5,627 nucleotides of DNA from an uncultured Flavobacteriales bacterium (GTDB lineage Bacteria > Bacteroidota > Bacteroidia > Flavobacteriales_D > Sanyastnellaceae), in the NCBI GenBank assembly GCA_937897625.1, contig CALCNZ010000008.1, positions 1 to 5,627 of the forward strand, read 5' to 3'. Below, one piece after another: positions 1 through 5,627 of the stretch (the first letter of the stretch is position 1; the number at the start of each line of letters is the position of its first letter). The notes below the pieces were generated by a model, which did not search any database, was not told the origin of the DNA, and saw only the letters and a program-made list of their open reading frames with translations. Made by a program: the position numbers and the translations under genes.

Positions 1-117
1 GTGACTTGTCGCTGCTGCTATATGCATCTGGCTGCGCGGATGGTAGTTGCTGCGCGGATGGTAGTTGCTGCGCGGATGGTAGTTGCTGTGCAATAAATGC
101 GTTTTTGTTAATGGTTT
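1..117. other. Low-complexity segment with no recognisable gene, at the window edge
   Basis: This stretch lies directly downstream of the shortened guanylyltransferase gene and contains the 18-bp tandem repeats described separately. I recognise no family. Several frames are open through it. On the minus strand, one frame runs from a TAA at 164-166 to the window edge and reads as Gln-rich sequence followed by three QQLPSA hexapeptides. On the plus strand, a frame open from the edge ends at the TAA at 94-96 and reads as three AARMVV hexapeptides. The repeat is a multiple of three, so open frames through it are expected by chance and I do not call a gene. I saw no clear terminator hairpin here. 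It could be a recombined gene end, the tail of an unknown gene, or an assembly artefact at a contig end. Confidence 0.5.
31..84. repeat. Three perfect 18-bp tandem repeats
   Basis: The unit GCTGCGCGGATGGTAGTT occurs three times with no mismatch at 31-48, 49-66 and 67-84. A partial unit, GCTGTGC, follows at 85-91. The flanking sequence on the left (GCTGCTGC at 11-18) is also triplet-like. The unit is six codons long, so a change in copy number would keep any reading frame. Direct adjacency without spacers and the short unit rule out a CRISPR array. Perfect identity points to recent expansion by slippage, or to an assembly artefact. Confidence 0.93.
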
Positions 118-894
118 TCACCCGAGCTTGTTGTTGCTGTTTTCGCAGCTGCTGTACATGTTGTTAATGAAATCTGCTTCTTCGGCAGTTCCATACTTCC
201 CTTTACCCTCTTCGAATTGCGAATACATTTCTGGAAGATGACTTTGAAAAGCTTTCATGATTGATTCAAGATTCCAAACGAAAATTCCAGAGTTCCAATA
301 GAAGTCTCCGCTTTCAATGAAGTCCTTCGCCAATTCCAAATTTGGTTTTTCCGTGAAGGTTTTTACTTTCTTCACGCGATCGTTCTCTACCTCTTTGGCG
401 TCTGCCCATTGAATGTAACCGTATCCAGTGTCAGGGCGCGTAGGCTTGATTCCAAGCGTAACTAAATTTCCTGACTTGTTCGCTTGATTCATGCTAATTT
501 GAATGTCTTCAATGAATGAAGCTTCACGCGTAATCAAGTGATCGCTTGGTGCAACAACAATGTTTGCGTCGGGCGTGCGCTCTGCAATCCAGAACGCCGA
601 ATAAGCCACACATGGCGCTGTGTTGCGCATGAAAGGTTCGCACAACACTTGTTCTGGTTTTAGATCTGGCAATTGTTCCAACACGAGCGCTTTGTAGCGT
701 TCGTTGGTAACCACCAAAATATTTTCTTTCGGAACAATTGGTAAAAAACGATCGTACGTCATTTGAATGAGCGTGCGTCCTGTTCCCAGAATATCGTGAA
801 ACTGCTTTGGAAAAGCAGTGCGACTCATTGGCCAAAATCTTGAACCAATGCCGCCTGCCATGATAACGCAGTAGTTTTTTGAAATATCAGTCAT
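118..894 (-). CDS. manC: Mannose-1-phosphate guanylyltransferase (GDP-mannose pyrophosphorylase), C-terminally truncated
   Basis: The enzyme makes GDP-mannose from mannose-1-phosphate and GTP in the cytosol, supplying mannose, fucose or related sugars for surface polysaccharide. The 258-residue product has the family signature AGGIGSRFWPMSR at 13-25 followed by PKQF at 29-32. It also shows EPFMRNTAP at 86-94, the metal and sugar-phosphate region APSDHL at 115-120, TGYGYIQ at 156-162, FTEKP at 180-184 and WNSGIFVW at 200-207. The nucleotidyltransferase domain is therefore essentially whole. Single-domain homologues in Bacteroidota run to roughly 350 residues. Here the similarity stops after SSCEN (248-252), where the family normally continues with something like ISIDYGIMEKA. 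Only SNNKLG and a TGA stop follow. The C-terminal part, which packs against the catalytic domain and helps dimerisation in relatives, is missing. The ATG at 892-894 sits 17 bp after the fumC stop and lacks an SD sequence. Function is doubtful; it may be a pseudogene or an artefact of the sequence edge. The symbol is by family analogy. Confidence 0.88.
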   Translation of the reverse strand: MTDISKNYCVIMAGGIGSRFWPMSRTAFPKQFHDILGTGRTLIQMTYDRFLPIVPKENILVVTNERYKALVLEQLPDLKPEQVLCEPFMRNTAPCVAYSAFWIAERTPDANIVVAPSDHLITREASFIEDIQISMNQANKSGNLVTLGIKPTRPDTGYGYIQWADAKEVENDRVKKVKTFTEKPNLELAKDFIESGDFYWNSGIFVWNLESIMKAFQSHLPEMYSQFEEGKGKYGTAEEADFINNMYSSCENSNNKLG

Positions 895-911
895 GTACTA
901 AAAGTAACAAA

Positions 912-2315
912 TTATTCTGGAAGTTTACCCACCATTTTCGAAGGCACAACAATCTCGTCGTACTCTTCTGCAGTCACGTGACCTAAACGAATGGCCTCTT
1001 CACGAAGCGTAGTTCCGTTCTTATGTGCAGTCTTCGCAATTTCTGCGGCTTTGTAGTATCCGATTTTTGTATTTAATGAAGTCACCAACATCAATGAATT
1101 GTTCACCAACTCTTCGATGCGTGTGTAATTCGGTTCAATACCAATTGCACAATTCACGTCGAAAGAAACGCAAGCATCTCCCAACAAAATTGCACTTTGT
1201 AAGAAGTTTGCCGCCATCATTGGCTTGAACACGTTCAGCTCGTAATGTCCTTGTGTTCCGCCTACGGTAATGGCAACATCGTTACCCATTACTTGCGCGC
1301 AAACCATGGTTAACGCTTCGCATTGTGTTGGATTCACTTTACCCGGCATAATCGAAGAACCTGGTTCGTTTTCTGGAATGTGGATTTCTCCAATTCCGCT
1401 GCGCGGACCGCTTGCCATCATGCGAATGTCGTTCGCGATTTTATTTAATGAAACTGCTAATTGCTTCAATGCACCGTGAGTTTCAACGATACCGTCGTGC
1501 GCAGCTAATGCTTCAAATTTGTTTGGAGCAGTTTGAAATGGGAGACCACTGAACTCGGCAATTTTTGCAGCTACCAATTCTGAGTATCCTTCTGGTGTGT
1601 TGATTCCTGTTCCAACTGCGGTTCCACCTAACGCCAATTCACCCAAGTGAGAAAGCGTATTGTTCAATGCGCGAAGACCGTGATTGAGTTGTGCAACATA
1701 TCCGCTTAATTCTTGCCCTAAGGTAACCGGTGTTGCATCCATCAAATGGGTGCGTCCAATCTTCACCACATTCATAAATTCTTTTGATTTTGCAGCCAGC
1801 GTATCGCGCAGTTGCGTCACGCCTGGAATGGTTACTTTCACCACTGCTTCGTAAGCGGCCATGTGCATGGCAGTCGGATAAGTATCGTTAGATGATTGTG
1901 ATTTGTTCACATCGTCATTTGGATTCAACAACATTTGTCCTTCGCCCAATTTTCCACCTGCTAAAACATGCGCGCGGTTTGCAACCACTTCATTCACGTT
2001 CATGTTGCTTTGTGTACCAGAACCTGTTTGCCAGATAACCAAAGGAAATTGATCGAACAATTCACCACGAACAATCTCATCGCACACTGCAGAAATGGCA
2101 TCGCGTTTTTCTACAGGCAATACACCTAACTGGCAGTTGGCGTGCGCTGCGGCTTTCTTCAATGTACCGAAAGCCTTAATGATTTCCTTCGGCATGCTTG
2201 CCTCTGGACCAATTTTAAAATTATTTCTAGAGCGCTCTGTTTGTGCTCCCCAATACACATTCGCGGGTACTTTCACTTCACCCATTGTGTCTTTTTCAAT
2301 ACGAAAATTTTCCAT
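912..2315 (-). CDS. fumC: Class II fumarate hydratase (fumarase C)
   Basis: This enzyme catalyses the reversible hydration of fumarate to L-malate in the TCA cycle. It is the iron-independent, homotetrameric type found in the cytosol. The 467 residues equal the usual family length. Diagnostic motifs are in order: GSGTQSN at 98-104, [11 protein letters not shown] at 141-151, [10 protein letters not shown] at 187-196 and the signature [13 protein letters not shown] at 319-331. By a constant offset of two from the E. coli enzyme, His190, Ser320, Lys326, Asn328 and Glu333 match catalytic or binding residues His188, Ser318, Lys324, Asn326 and Glu331. The MPGKVNP motif is shared with aspartase and argininosuccinate lyase relatives, but the overall sequence ([24 protein letters not shown] at the N-terminus in three pieces) is fumarase-like. 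The ATG at 2313-2315 follows the prfB stop by 18 bp, is preceded by an AT-rich stretch without SD, and gives the normal N-terminus. Stop is TAA. It is probably cotranscribed with prfB and the downstream guanylyltransferase gene. Confidence 0.97.
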   Translation of the reverse strand: MENFRIEKDTMGEVKVPANVYWGAQTERSRNNFKIGPEASMPKEIIKAFGTLKKAAAHANCQLGVLPVEKRDAISAVCDEIVRGELFDQFPLVIWQTGSGTQSNMNVNEVVANRAHVLAGGKLGEGQMLLNPNDDVNKSQSSNDTYPTAMHMAAYEAVVKVTIPGVTQLRDTLAAKSKEFMNVVKIGRTHLMDATPVTLGQELSGYVAQLNHGLRALNNTLSHLGELALGGTAVGTGINTPEGYSELVAAKIAEFSGLPFQTAPNKFEALAAHDGIVETHGALKQLAVSLNKIANDIRMMASGPRSGIGEIHIPENEPGSSIMPGKVNPTQCEALTMVCAQVMGNDVAITVGGTQGHYELNVFKPMMAANFLQSAILLGDACVSFDVNCAIGIEPNYTRIEELVNNSLMLVTSLNTKIGYYKAAEIAKTAHKNGTTLREEAIRLGHVTAEEYDEIVVPSKMVGKLPE

Positions 2316-2333
2316 GATGATATTATTTTTAAA

Positions 2334-3453
2334 TTATAAATCGTCGTTATCGGAATGCTGAACGCCTTTCCCTTGTCCCATTAAAAAGGCCTTCAAGAAA
2401 TTATCAATTTCACCATTCATTACTTTTTCTACATCGCTGGTTTCTTCTCCGGTACGAACGTCTTTCACCAACTTATACGGTTGCATGACGTAGTTTCGAA
2501 TTTGAGAACCCCACTCGATTTTCTTTTTACCAGCTTCAATTTCGTCTCGAGCAGCATGGCGTCTTGCGAGTTCTGCTTCGAACAATTGCGACTTCAATAA
2601 TTGAAGAGCTTTCTCCTTGTTTTGAAGTTGCGATCGAGTCTCTGTGTTGTCTATGACAATTCCAGAAGGTTTGTGTTTCAGACGCACCCCGGTTTCTACC
2701 TTGTTTACGTTTTGTCCACCTGCACCTCCCGAACGGAAAGTATCCCAAGAAATATCTGCTGGGTTAATGTGAATGTCAATGGTATCGTCTACGAGCGGAT
2801 AAACATAAACACTCACAAAAGAAGTGTGACGCTTCGCGTTTGAATCGAATGGCGAAATACGCACCAATCGATGCACGCCGTTTTCACCTTTCAACATACC
2901 GAATGCAAAAGGACCTTCGAACTCGAGTGTGCATTGTTTAACACCTGCAACATCTCCTTCTTGAAGATCGAGTTCTTTTACTTTGTAGCCACTCTTTTCG
3001 CCCCACATGATGTACATGCGCATGAGCATACTTGCCCAGTCGCAACTCTCTGTACCACCTGCACCAGCAGTGATTTGAAGGACTGCGCTTAGATTGTCTT
3101 CTTCAGCAGAAAGCATATTCTTAAACTCGAGCTCTTCGAGTTCTGTTGAAGCCAGTTTGTACTGCTCGTCGAGTTCTGACTCGTCTACTTCGCCTTCTTT
3201 GAAAAATTCATAAAGCACTTGCGTGTCGTCAACCGCAGATTGACATTTTTGATAAGCATCTGTCCACAATTTTTTATTGCGGATTTGCTTCATGGTTGCC
3301 TCGGCTTTTTTTGGATCGTTCCAAAAGTCGGGGTCTTGTGTTAGTTTTTCGTCTTCACGAATTTGGAGGAGTTTTACCTCCACGTCAAAGATACCTCCCG
3401 AGCGCTCTCGTGCGCTCTTTCAGTTCGTTGATCGCGTCAATTGTTATCGCCAT
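2334..3453 (-). CDS. prfB: Peptide chain release factor 2, expressed by programmed +1 frameshift
   Basis: RF2 reads UGA and UAA stop codons in the ribosomal A site and triggers release of the nascent chain. The gene has two parts. An ATG at 3451-3453 opens 22 codons ([20 protein letters not shown], then YL) that end at an in-frame TGA at 3385-3387. Skipping the T at 3387 moves the ribosome to GAC (3384-3386) and a frame that runs to the TAA at 2334-2336. The joined protein is 372 residues, close to the 365 of E. coli RF2. In joined numbering the SPF stop-recognition tripeptide is at 200-202 ([15 protein letters not shown] context) and the catalytic GGQ is at 245-247 ([13 protein letters not shown]). 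The SPF identifies RF2 rather than RF1. The position aligned with E. coli residue 246 appears to be Ser. The downstream frame also has a GTG at 3381-3383, but starting there would drop the conserved N-terminal helix. It lies 35 bp after recX and 18 bp before fumC. Confidence 0.97.
3384..3399 (-). promoter_or_regulatory. prfB: prfB programmed +1 frameshift site with internal SD-like element
   Basis: On the minus strand the sequence reads GGGAGG TAT CTT TGA C. This has all parts of the classic RF2 autoregulatory site: an SD-like GGGAGG (3394-3399), a three-base spacer TAT, the slippery CTT (3388-3390), and a TGA in the poor termination context TGAC. When RF2 is scarce, the UGA is decoded slowly, the peptidyl-tRNA on CTT slips to TTT, and translation continues in the +1 frame. 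When RF2 is plentiful, a 22-residue peptide is released instead. The arrangement matches the E. coli site AGGGGGTATCTTTGAC almost base for base. Confidence 0.96.
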
Positions 3454-3488
3454 CTGGAATGAAATTTTATAGCGCGAAAGTACGTCAA

Positions 3489-3980
3489 TTAATCTAAAAA
3501 CGAATCAAAACTTTCGCTCGTTTCGCGAAGGACTTTAAATACTTCTTCCGTTTGAAACCCCTTTCGAATGAGGGCTTTCGCGATGTATTGATTTTTCAAT
3601 CTTCCTTTCTTTTCATATTTTTTTTGAAGGGAAGGAAGCAGCGCTCGAATTTGAAGAGTGTCTCCTTCATTCGGCAGATTTCGAATTGCATCTTGAATGT
3701 TCCGAGGAGAGACGCGTTTCGCCTTGAGGTGCAACTCTATTTTTCGTTTGCTCCACTTTCGGAATTCAAAATGATCGTGAGCAAATGCGGAAGCGAAGCG
3801 CGATTCATTTAATAGGTTGAGCGAAATAAGTTCGGCCATTAAAACTTGTCTATCGTTTTGCCAAACCCCGTATTGGACTAATTTTTTTTCTACATCGAAG
3901 GGTGCACGCTCTGCTTTATCGCAGTACCGTTGAATTTTCAATCGGCATTTTGCAATGTCTATTGGCGCTTCGTTTTGCAT
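3489..3980 (-). CDS. recX: Regulatory protein RecX
   Basis: RecX proteins bind RecA and its filaments and modulate, usually restrain, their recombinase and coprotease activity. The 163-residue product is in the usual range for the family and is entirely helical and highly charged, as expected for the tandem three-helix repeats of RecX. The most diagnostic stretch is at 54-88: NLLNESRFASAFAHDH is followed by FRKWSKRKIELHLKAK, then a segment on helix boundaries (VSPRNIQDAI, 90-99). An N-terminal RYCDKAERAPFDVEKKL (18-34) and a C-terminal IAKALIRKGFQTEEVFKVL (133-151) are also typical. No signal peptide or membrane segment is seen. The ATG at 3978-3980 gives the expected N-terminus and has no SD. 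It is the first gene of the minus-strand run and lies 97 bp from the divergent DUF349 gene. recA itself is not in the window. Confidence 0.9.
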   Translation of the reverse strand: MQNEAPIDIAKCRLKIQRYCDKAERAPFDVEKKLVQYGVWQNDRQVLMAELISLNLLNESRFASAFAHDHFEFRKWSKRKIELHLKAKRVSPRNIQDAIRNLPNEGDTLQIRALLPSLQKKYEKKGRLKNQYIAKALIRKGFQTEEVFKVLRETSESFDSFLD

Positions 3981-4077
3981 TTTCCGAAATTAGAAAGAAT
4001 ACTTTGCTCTGCGTGAATTGTTCGAAGGAATTATGAAAATTCTGTGCTAAATTTGTGAGAGAATCGAAGATAGAAAA
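3981..4077. other. Divergent intergenic region between recX and the DUF349 gene
   Basis: This 97-bp spacer separates two genes that start in opposite directions, so it should carry the promoters for both the recX-prfB-fumC-guanylyltransferase run and the rightward gene. A good -7 type box is visible only for the rightward direction (4048-4055). For the leftward direction the nearest thing is TAATTTCG about 5 bases before the recX ATG, which has one mismatch and lies too close to the start to be convincing. I saw no clear operator or palindrome. Confidence 0.7.
4048..4055 (+). promoter_or_regulatory. Putative Bacteroidetes-type -7 promoter box for the DUF349 gene
   Basis: TAAATTTG matches the Bacteroidetes primary-sigma -7 consensus TAnnTTTG exactly. 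It lies 22 bases before the ATG at 4078, so transcription would start near 4061 and leave a leader of under 20 bases. The partner -33 element (TTTG about 19 bases upstream) is not clearly present. ATTG at 4017-4020 and TTCG at 4021-4024 are the nearest candidates and fit poorly. Confidence 0.5.
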
Positions 4078-5627
4078 ATGAAAGAGGAATTAATAAGCCA
4101 GTTGCGCGACTTACTTCAAGCTGAAGACATTATGTTGGTGCGTGATCAAGTCAAAAACATTCGCAGTAACTGGAAAGCTGAAAGCGTGAAAGAGCGTCAG
4201 TTGCAATGGGAACAATTCAAAGCTGAAAATGCAGAAAGTGCAGAAGCCGATTTTGTATACACCCCGCATGAGTTGGAAGGTTCTCTTCAAGAACTTTTAA
4301 AAGAATACGAAGACAAAATTCAAGTAGCGGGAAAAGCCTTGGCACAGGAACGTTCAAGAAACTTCGAAATAAAATCTGACTTGTGTGATCGCATGGAGCG
4401 ACTTTCCAAGAACGAAGAAAACATTGGAAAAGCTTTTTCACTTCAAAAAGAAATAAAAGATTATTGGGATAATACTGGAGATGTTCCAGGCGACAAATAC
4501 CCGGCGTTAATTGATCGTTGGCACAAAGCGAATCAGGATTTTTTCTATCACATTAACATCTACAAAGAACTTCAGGCGAACGATTTAAAAGTGAACCACA
4601 AGTTGAAGGAAGAGTTAATGGAATTAGCCAATGGACTATCGGCTATCGAATCAATTAATGAGTTGGAAGTTGAAGTTAGAAAACTTCAACGCGAGTGGAT
4701 GCTTATTGGACCTTCTCCAAAAGAGACTTTCCAAAAAATGGGTGACGATTTTTTCGGAATTCTTCGCGTTGAACAAGAGCGCATTCAAGCGCATTACGAT
4801 TCCTTGAGTGCGAGTAGCAATGAGAATTTAGCGAAGAAAACTGTTCTTATTCAGCGTATGAAAGAGATTCTAGAGTTGGATCTTTCTCAGAGCAACAGTT
4901 GGAATAAGTGGACAGAAGAAGTATTGAAGCTTCAAGAAGAATGGAAGACCATTGGTTGGGTGAAGAAAAAAGAGAACGAAGAGATTTGGCAAGAGTTCAG
5001 AGGTCTTTGCGATTTGTTCTTTACCAAGCGTGGTAGCTACTTCGAATCTCGTAAAGAAGTTTACGAGAAAAATAAAAAAGCGAAAGAGACTATCATCAAC
5101 GAAGCGAAAGCGCTTCAGGAAAGCACCGATTGGAAAACAGCTACTGAAGGAATTAAGAAACTTCAAGACAAGTGGAAACAAGTTGGCGGTGCTGATCCGA
5201 AAGAAGAGCAAAAGCTTTGGCAACGTTTCCGTTCGGCTTGCGATGTATTCTTCCAAAGAAAGAAAGAACACTTCGGAGAGTTAACAGGAATGCAAGAAGA
5301 GAACTTGCGTTTGAAAGAAGCGTTGCTTACTGAAATTGAGAACACTCCTCTTTCAGGAAATAAAAATGAAGATCTTGCTATGTTGCGTTTGTTCAATGAA
5401 CGTTGGCAGGCGCTTGGACATGTTCCGCGTGAGCACTACGCAAAAATGCAAGCGCGCCACAAGGCTGCCTTCGACGATAAGTATGGTAAGTTGAATGCCG
5501 ACCGCAAAGAAGCCGACATGACCCGCTACAAATCGCGCATTGAAACCATCAAGTCTACAGGCGACAAAGGTTTGAGCAGAGAGAAAATGATTCTTCGCGA
5601 TAAGATTGATAAGTTGAAAGGAGATAT
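4078..5627 (+). CDS. DUF349 repeat protein, 3' end beyond the window
   Basis: An open frame starts at ATG 4078-4080 and continues for 516 codons plus two bases to the window end without a stop. The product begins MKEELISQLRDLLQAED. It has five DUF349 units, each centred on a W-x3-G core: YWDNTG (Trp130), EWMLIG (Trp207), EWKTIG (Trp289), KWKQVG (Trp366) and RWQALG (Trp443). Four of the units carry a downstream FF pair (155-156, 225-226, 314-315, 391-392); the fifth has AF at 464-465. Units 3 and 4 are the most canonical (IWQEFRGLCDLFF, LWQRFRSACDVFF). The protein is very rich in Lys, Glu and Gln, is probably all helical with coiled-coil character, and has no signal peptide or membrane segment. 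The tail after residue 470 resembles the charged C-terminal helix of Bacteroidota homologues, so perhaps under 100 residues are missing. The molecular function of the family is not known to me. It is transcribed away from recX and has no SD. Confidence 0.92.
   Translation, partial: MKEELISQLRDLLQAEDIMLVRDQVKNIRSNWKAESVKERQLQWEQFKAENAESAEADFVYTPHELEGSLQELLKEYEDKIQVAGKALAQERSRNFEIKSDLCDRMERLSKNEENIGKAFSLQKEIKDYWDNTGDVPGDKYPALIDRWHKANQDFFYHINIYKELQANDLKVNHKLKEELMELANGLSAIESINELEVEVRKLQREWMLIGPSPKETFQKMGDDFFGILRVEQERIQAHYDSLSASSNENLAKKTVLIQRMKEILELDLSQSNSWNKWTEEVLKLQEEWKTIGWVKKKENEEIWQEFRGLCDLFFTKRGSYFESRKEVYEKNKKAKETIINEAKALQESTDWKTATEGIKKLQDKWKQVGGADPKEEQKLWQRFRSACDVFFQRKKEHFGELTGMQEENLRLKEALLTEIENTPLSGNKNEDLAMLRLFNERWQALGHVPREHYAKMQARHKAAFDDKYGKLNADRKEADMTRYKSRIETIKSTGDKGLSREKMILRDKIDKLKGD

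Larger units (their letters stand above)
118..3980 (-). other. Probable four-gene operon: recX, prfB, fumC, guanylyltransferase
   Basis: All four genes run the same way with gaps of 35, 18 and 17 bp. I see no terminator-like hairpin and no good TAnnTTTG promoter box in any of the gaps. This supports one transcript starting in the 3981-4077 spacer. The gene functions are unrelated, so shared expression probably reflects packing of housekeeping genes and not a pathway. Internal promoters within coding sequence cannot be excluded. Confidence 0.6.

Noticed and set aside
31..91. Short direct repeats as a possible CRISPR remnant
   Set aside because: The units are only 18 bp, abut each other without spacers, and no cas gene is present.
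118..138. A sequencing frameshift as the sole cause of the short guanylyltransferase
   Set aside because: Translating the other two minus-strand frames further left does not recover the expected C-terminal family sequence, only Gln-rich or repeat peptide.
524..835. A 103-codon minus-strand frame inside the guanylyltransferase gene
   Set aside because: It overlaps the strongest catalytic motifs of the guanylyltransferase in another frame and resembles no family.
895..911. TAATTTG on the minus strand just before the guanylyltransferase ATG as a promoter
   Set aside because: It is one base short of TAnnTTTG, overlaps the fumC stop and lies too close to the start codon for a usable transcript.
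2316..2333. AT-rich gap before fumC as a promoter
   Set aside because: It has only partial matches to the -7 box (TAATTTAA), no -33 partner, and 18 bp is best explained as an operon spacer.
2095..2361. Plus-strand open frames over the fumC start region
   Set aside because: They are antisense to conserved fumC sequence and have no supporting features.
3381..3383. GTG as the start codon of prfB
   Set aside because: It would remove the conserved N-terminal helix. The upstream ATG and canonical frameshift site explain the full protein better.
4870..5396. Minus-strand open frames of 133 and 77 codons opposite the DUF349 gene
   Set aside because: They are antisense shadows of a Lys/Glu-rich coding frame, giving Phe/Leu/Ser-rich translations that mimic membrane proteins. 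The plus-strand frame has clear DUF349 repeats.

Overview
The window reads as ordinary chromosomal DNA from a member of the Bacteroidota, probably the Flavobacteriales. Three things suggest this: the gene families and their sequences (a single-domain GDP-mannose pyrophosphorylase, class II fumarase and a multi-repeat DUF349 protein), starts without Shine-Dalgarno sequences, and a TAAATTTG element that fits the Bacteroidetes -7 consensus TAnnTTTG. The assignment comes from sequence style and remembered family features, not from a search.

Layout. Bases 1-138 match nothing expected. They hold three perfect 18-bp tandem repeats (31-84) and lie where the C-terminal third of the mannose-1-phosphate guanylyltransferase should be. 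From 3980 down to 118, on the minus strand, four genes follow head to tail: recX (3489-3980), prfB (2334-3453), fumC (912-2315) and a shortened guanylyltransferase gene (118-894). The gaps are 35, 18 and 17 bp, so one transcript is likely. A 97-bp divergent spacer (3981-4077) separates recX from a plus-strand gene that starts at 4078 and runs off the right end. That gene encodes a protein with five DUF349 repeats.

The genes are housekeeping and functionally mixed: RecA modulation, termination at UGA/UAA, fumarate hydration in the TCA cycle and GDP-mannose synthesis. No single pathway joins them. The clearest regulatory device is the programmed +1 frameshift in prfB. The true start is the ATG at 3453. 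Codon 23 is an in-frame TGA, and the downstream reading frame (GTG at 3383) is only the second part of the protein.

I found no convincing new defence, mobile or RNA system. The points most worth a second look are the broken 3' end of the guanylyltransferase gene with its adjacent repeats, and the SD-dependent recoding site in an organism whose own starts lack SD sequences.
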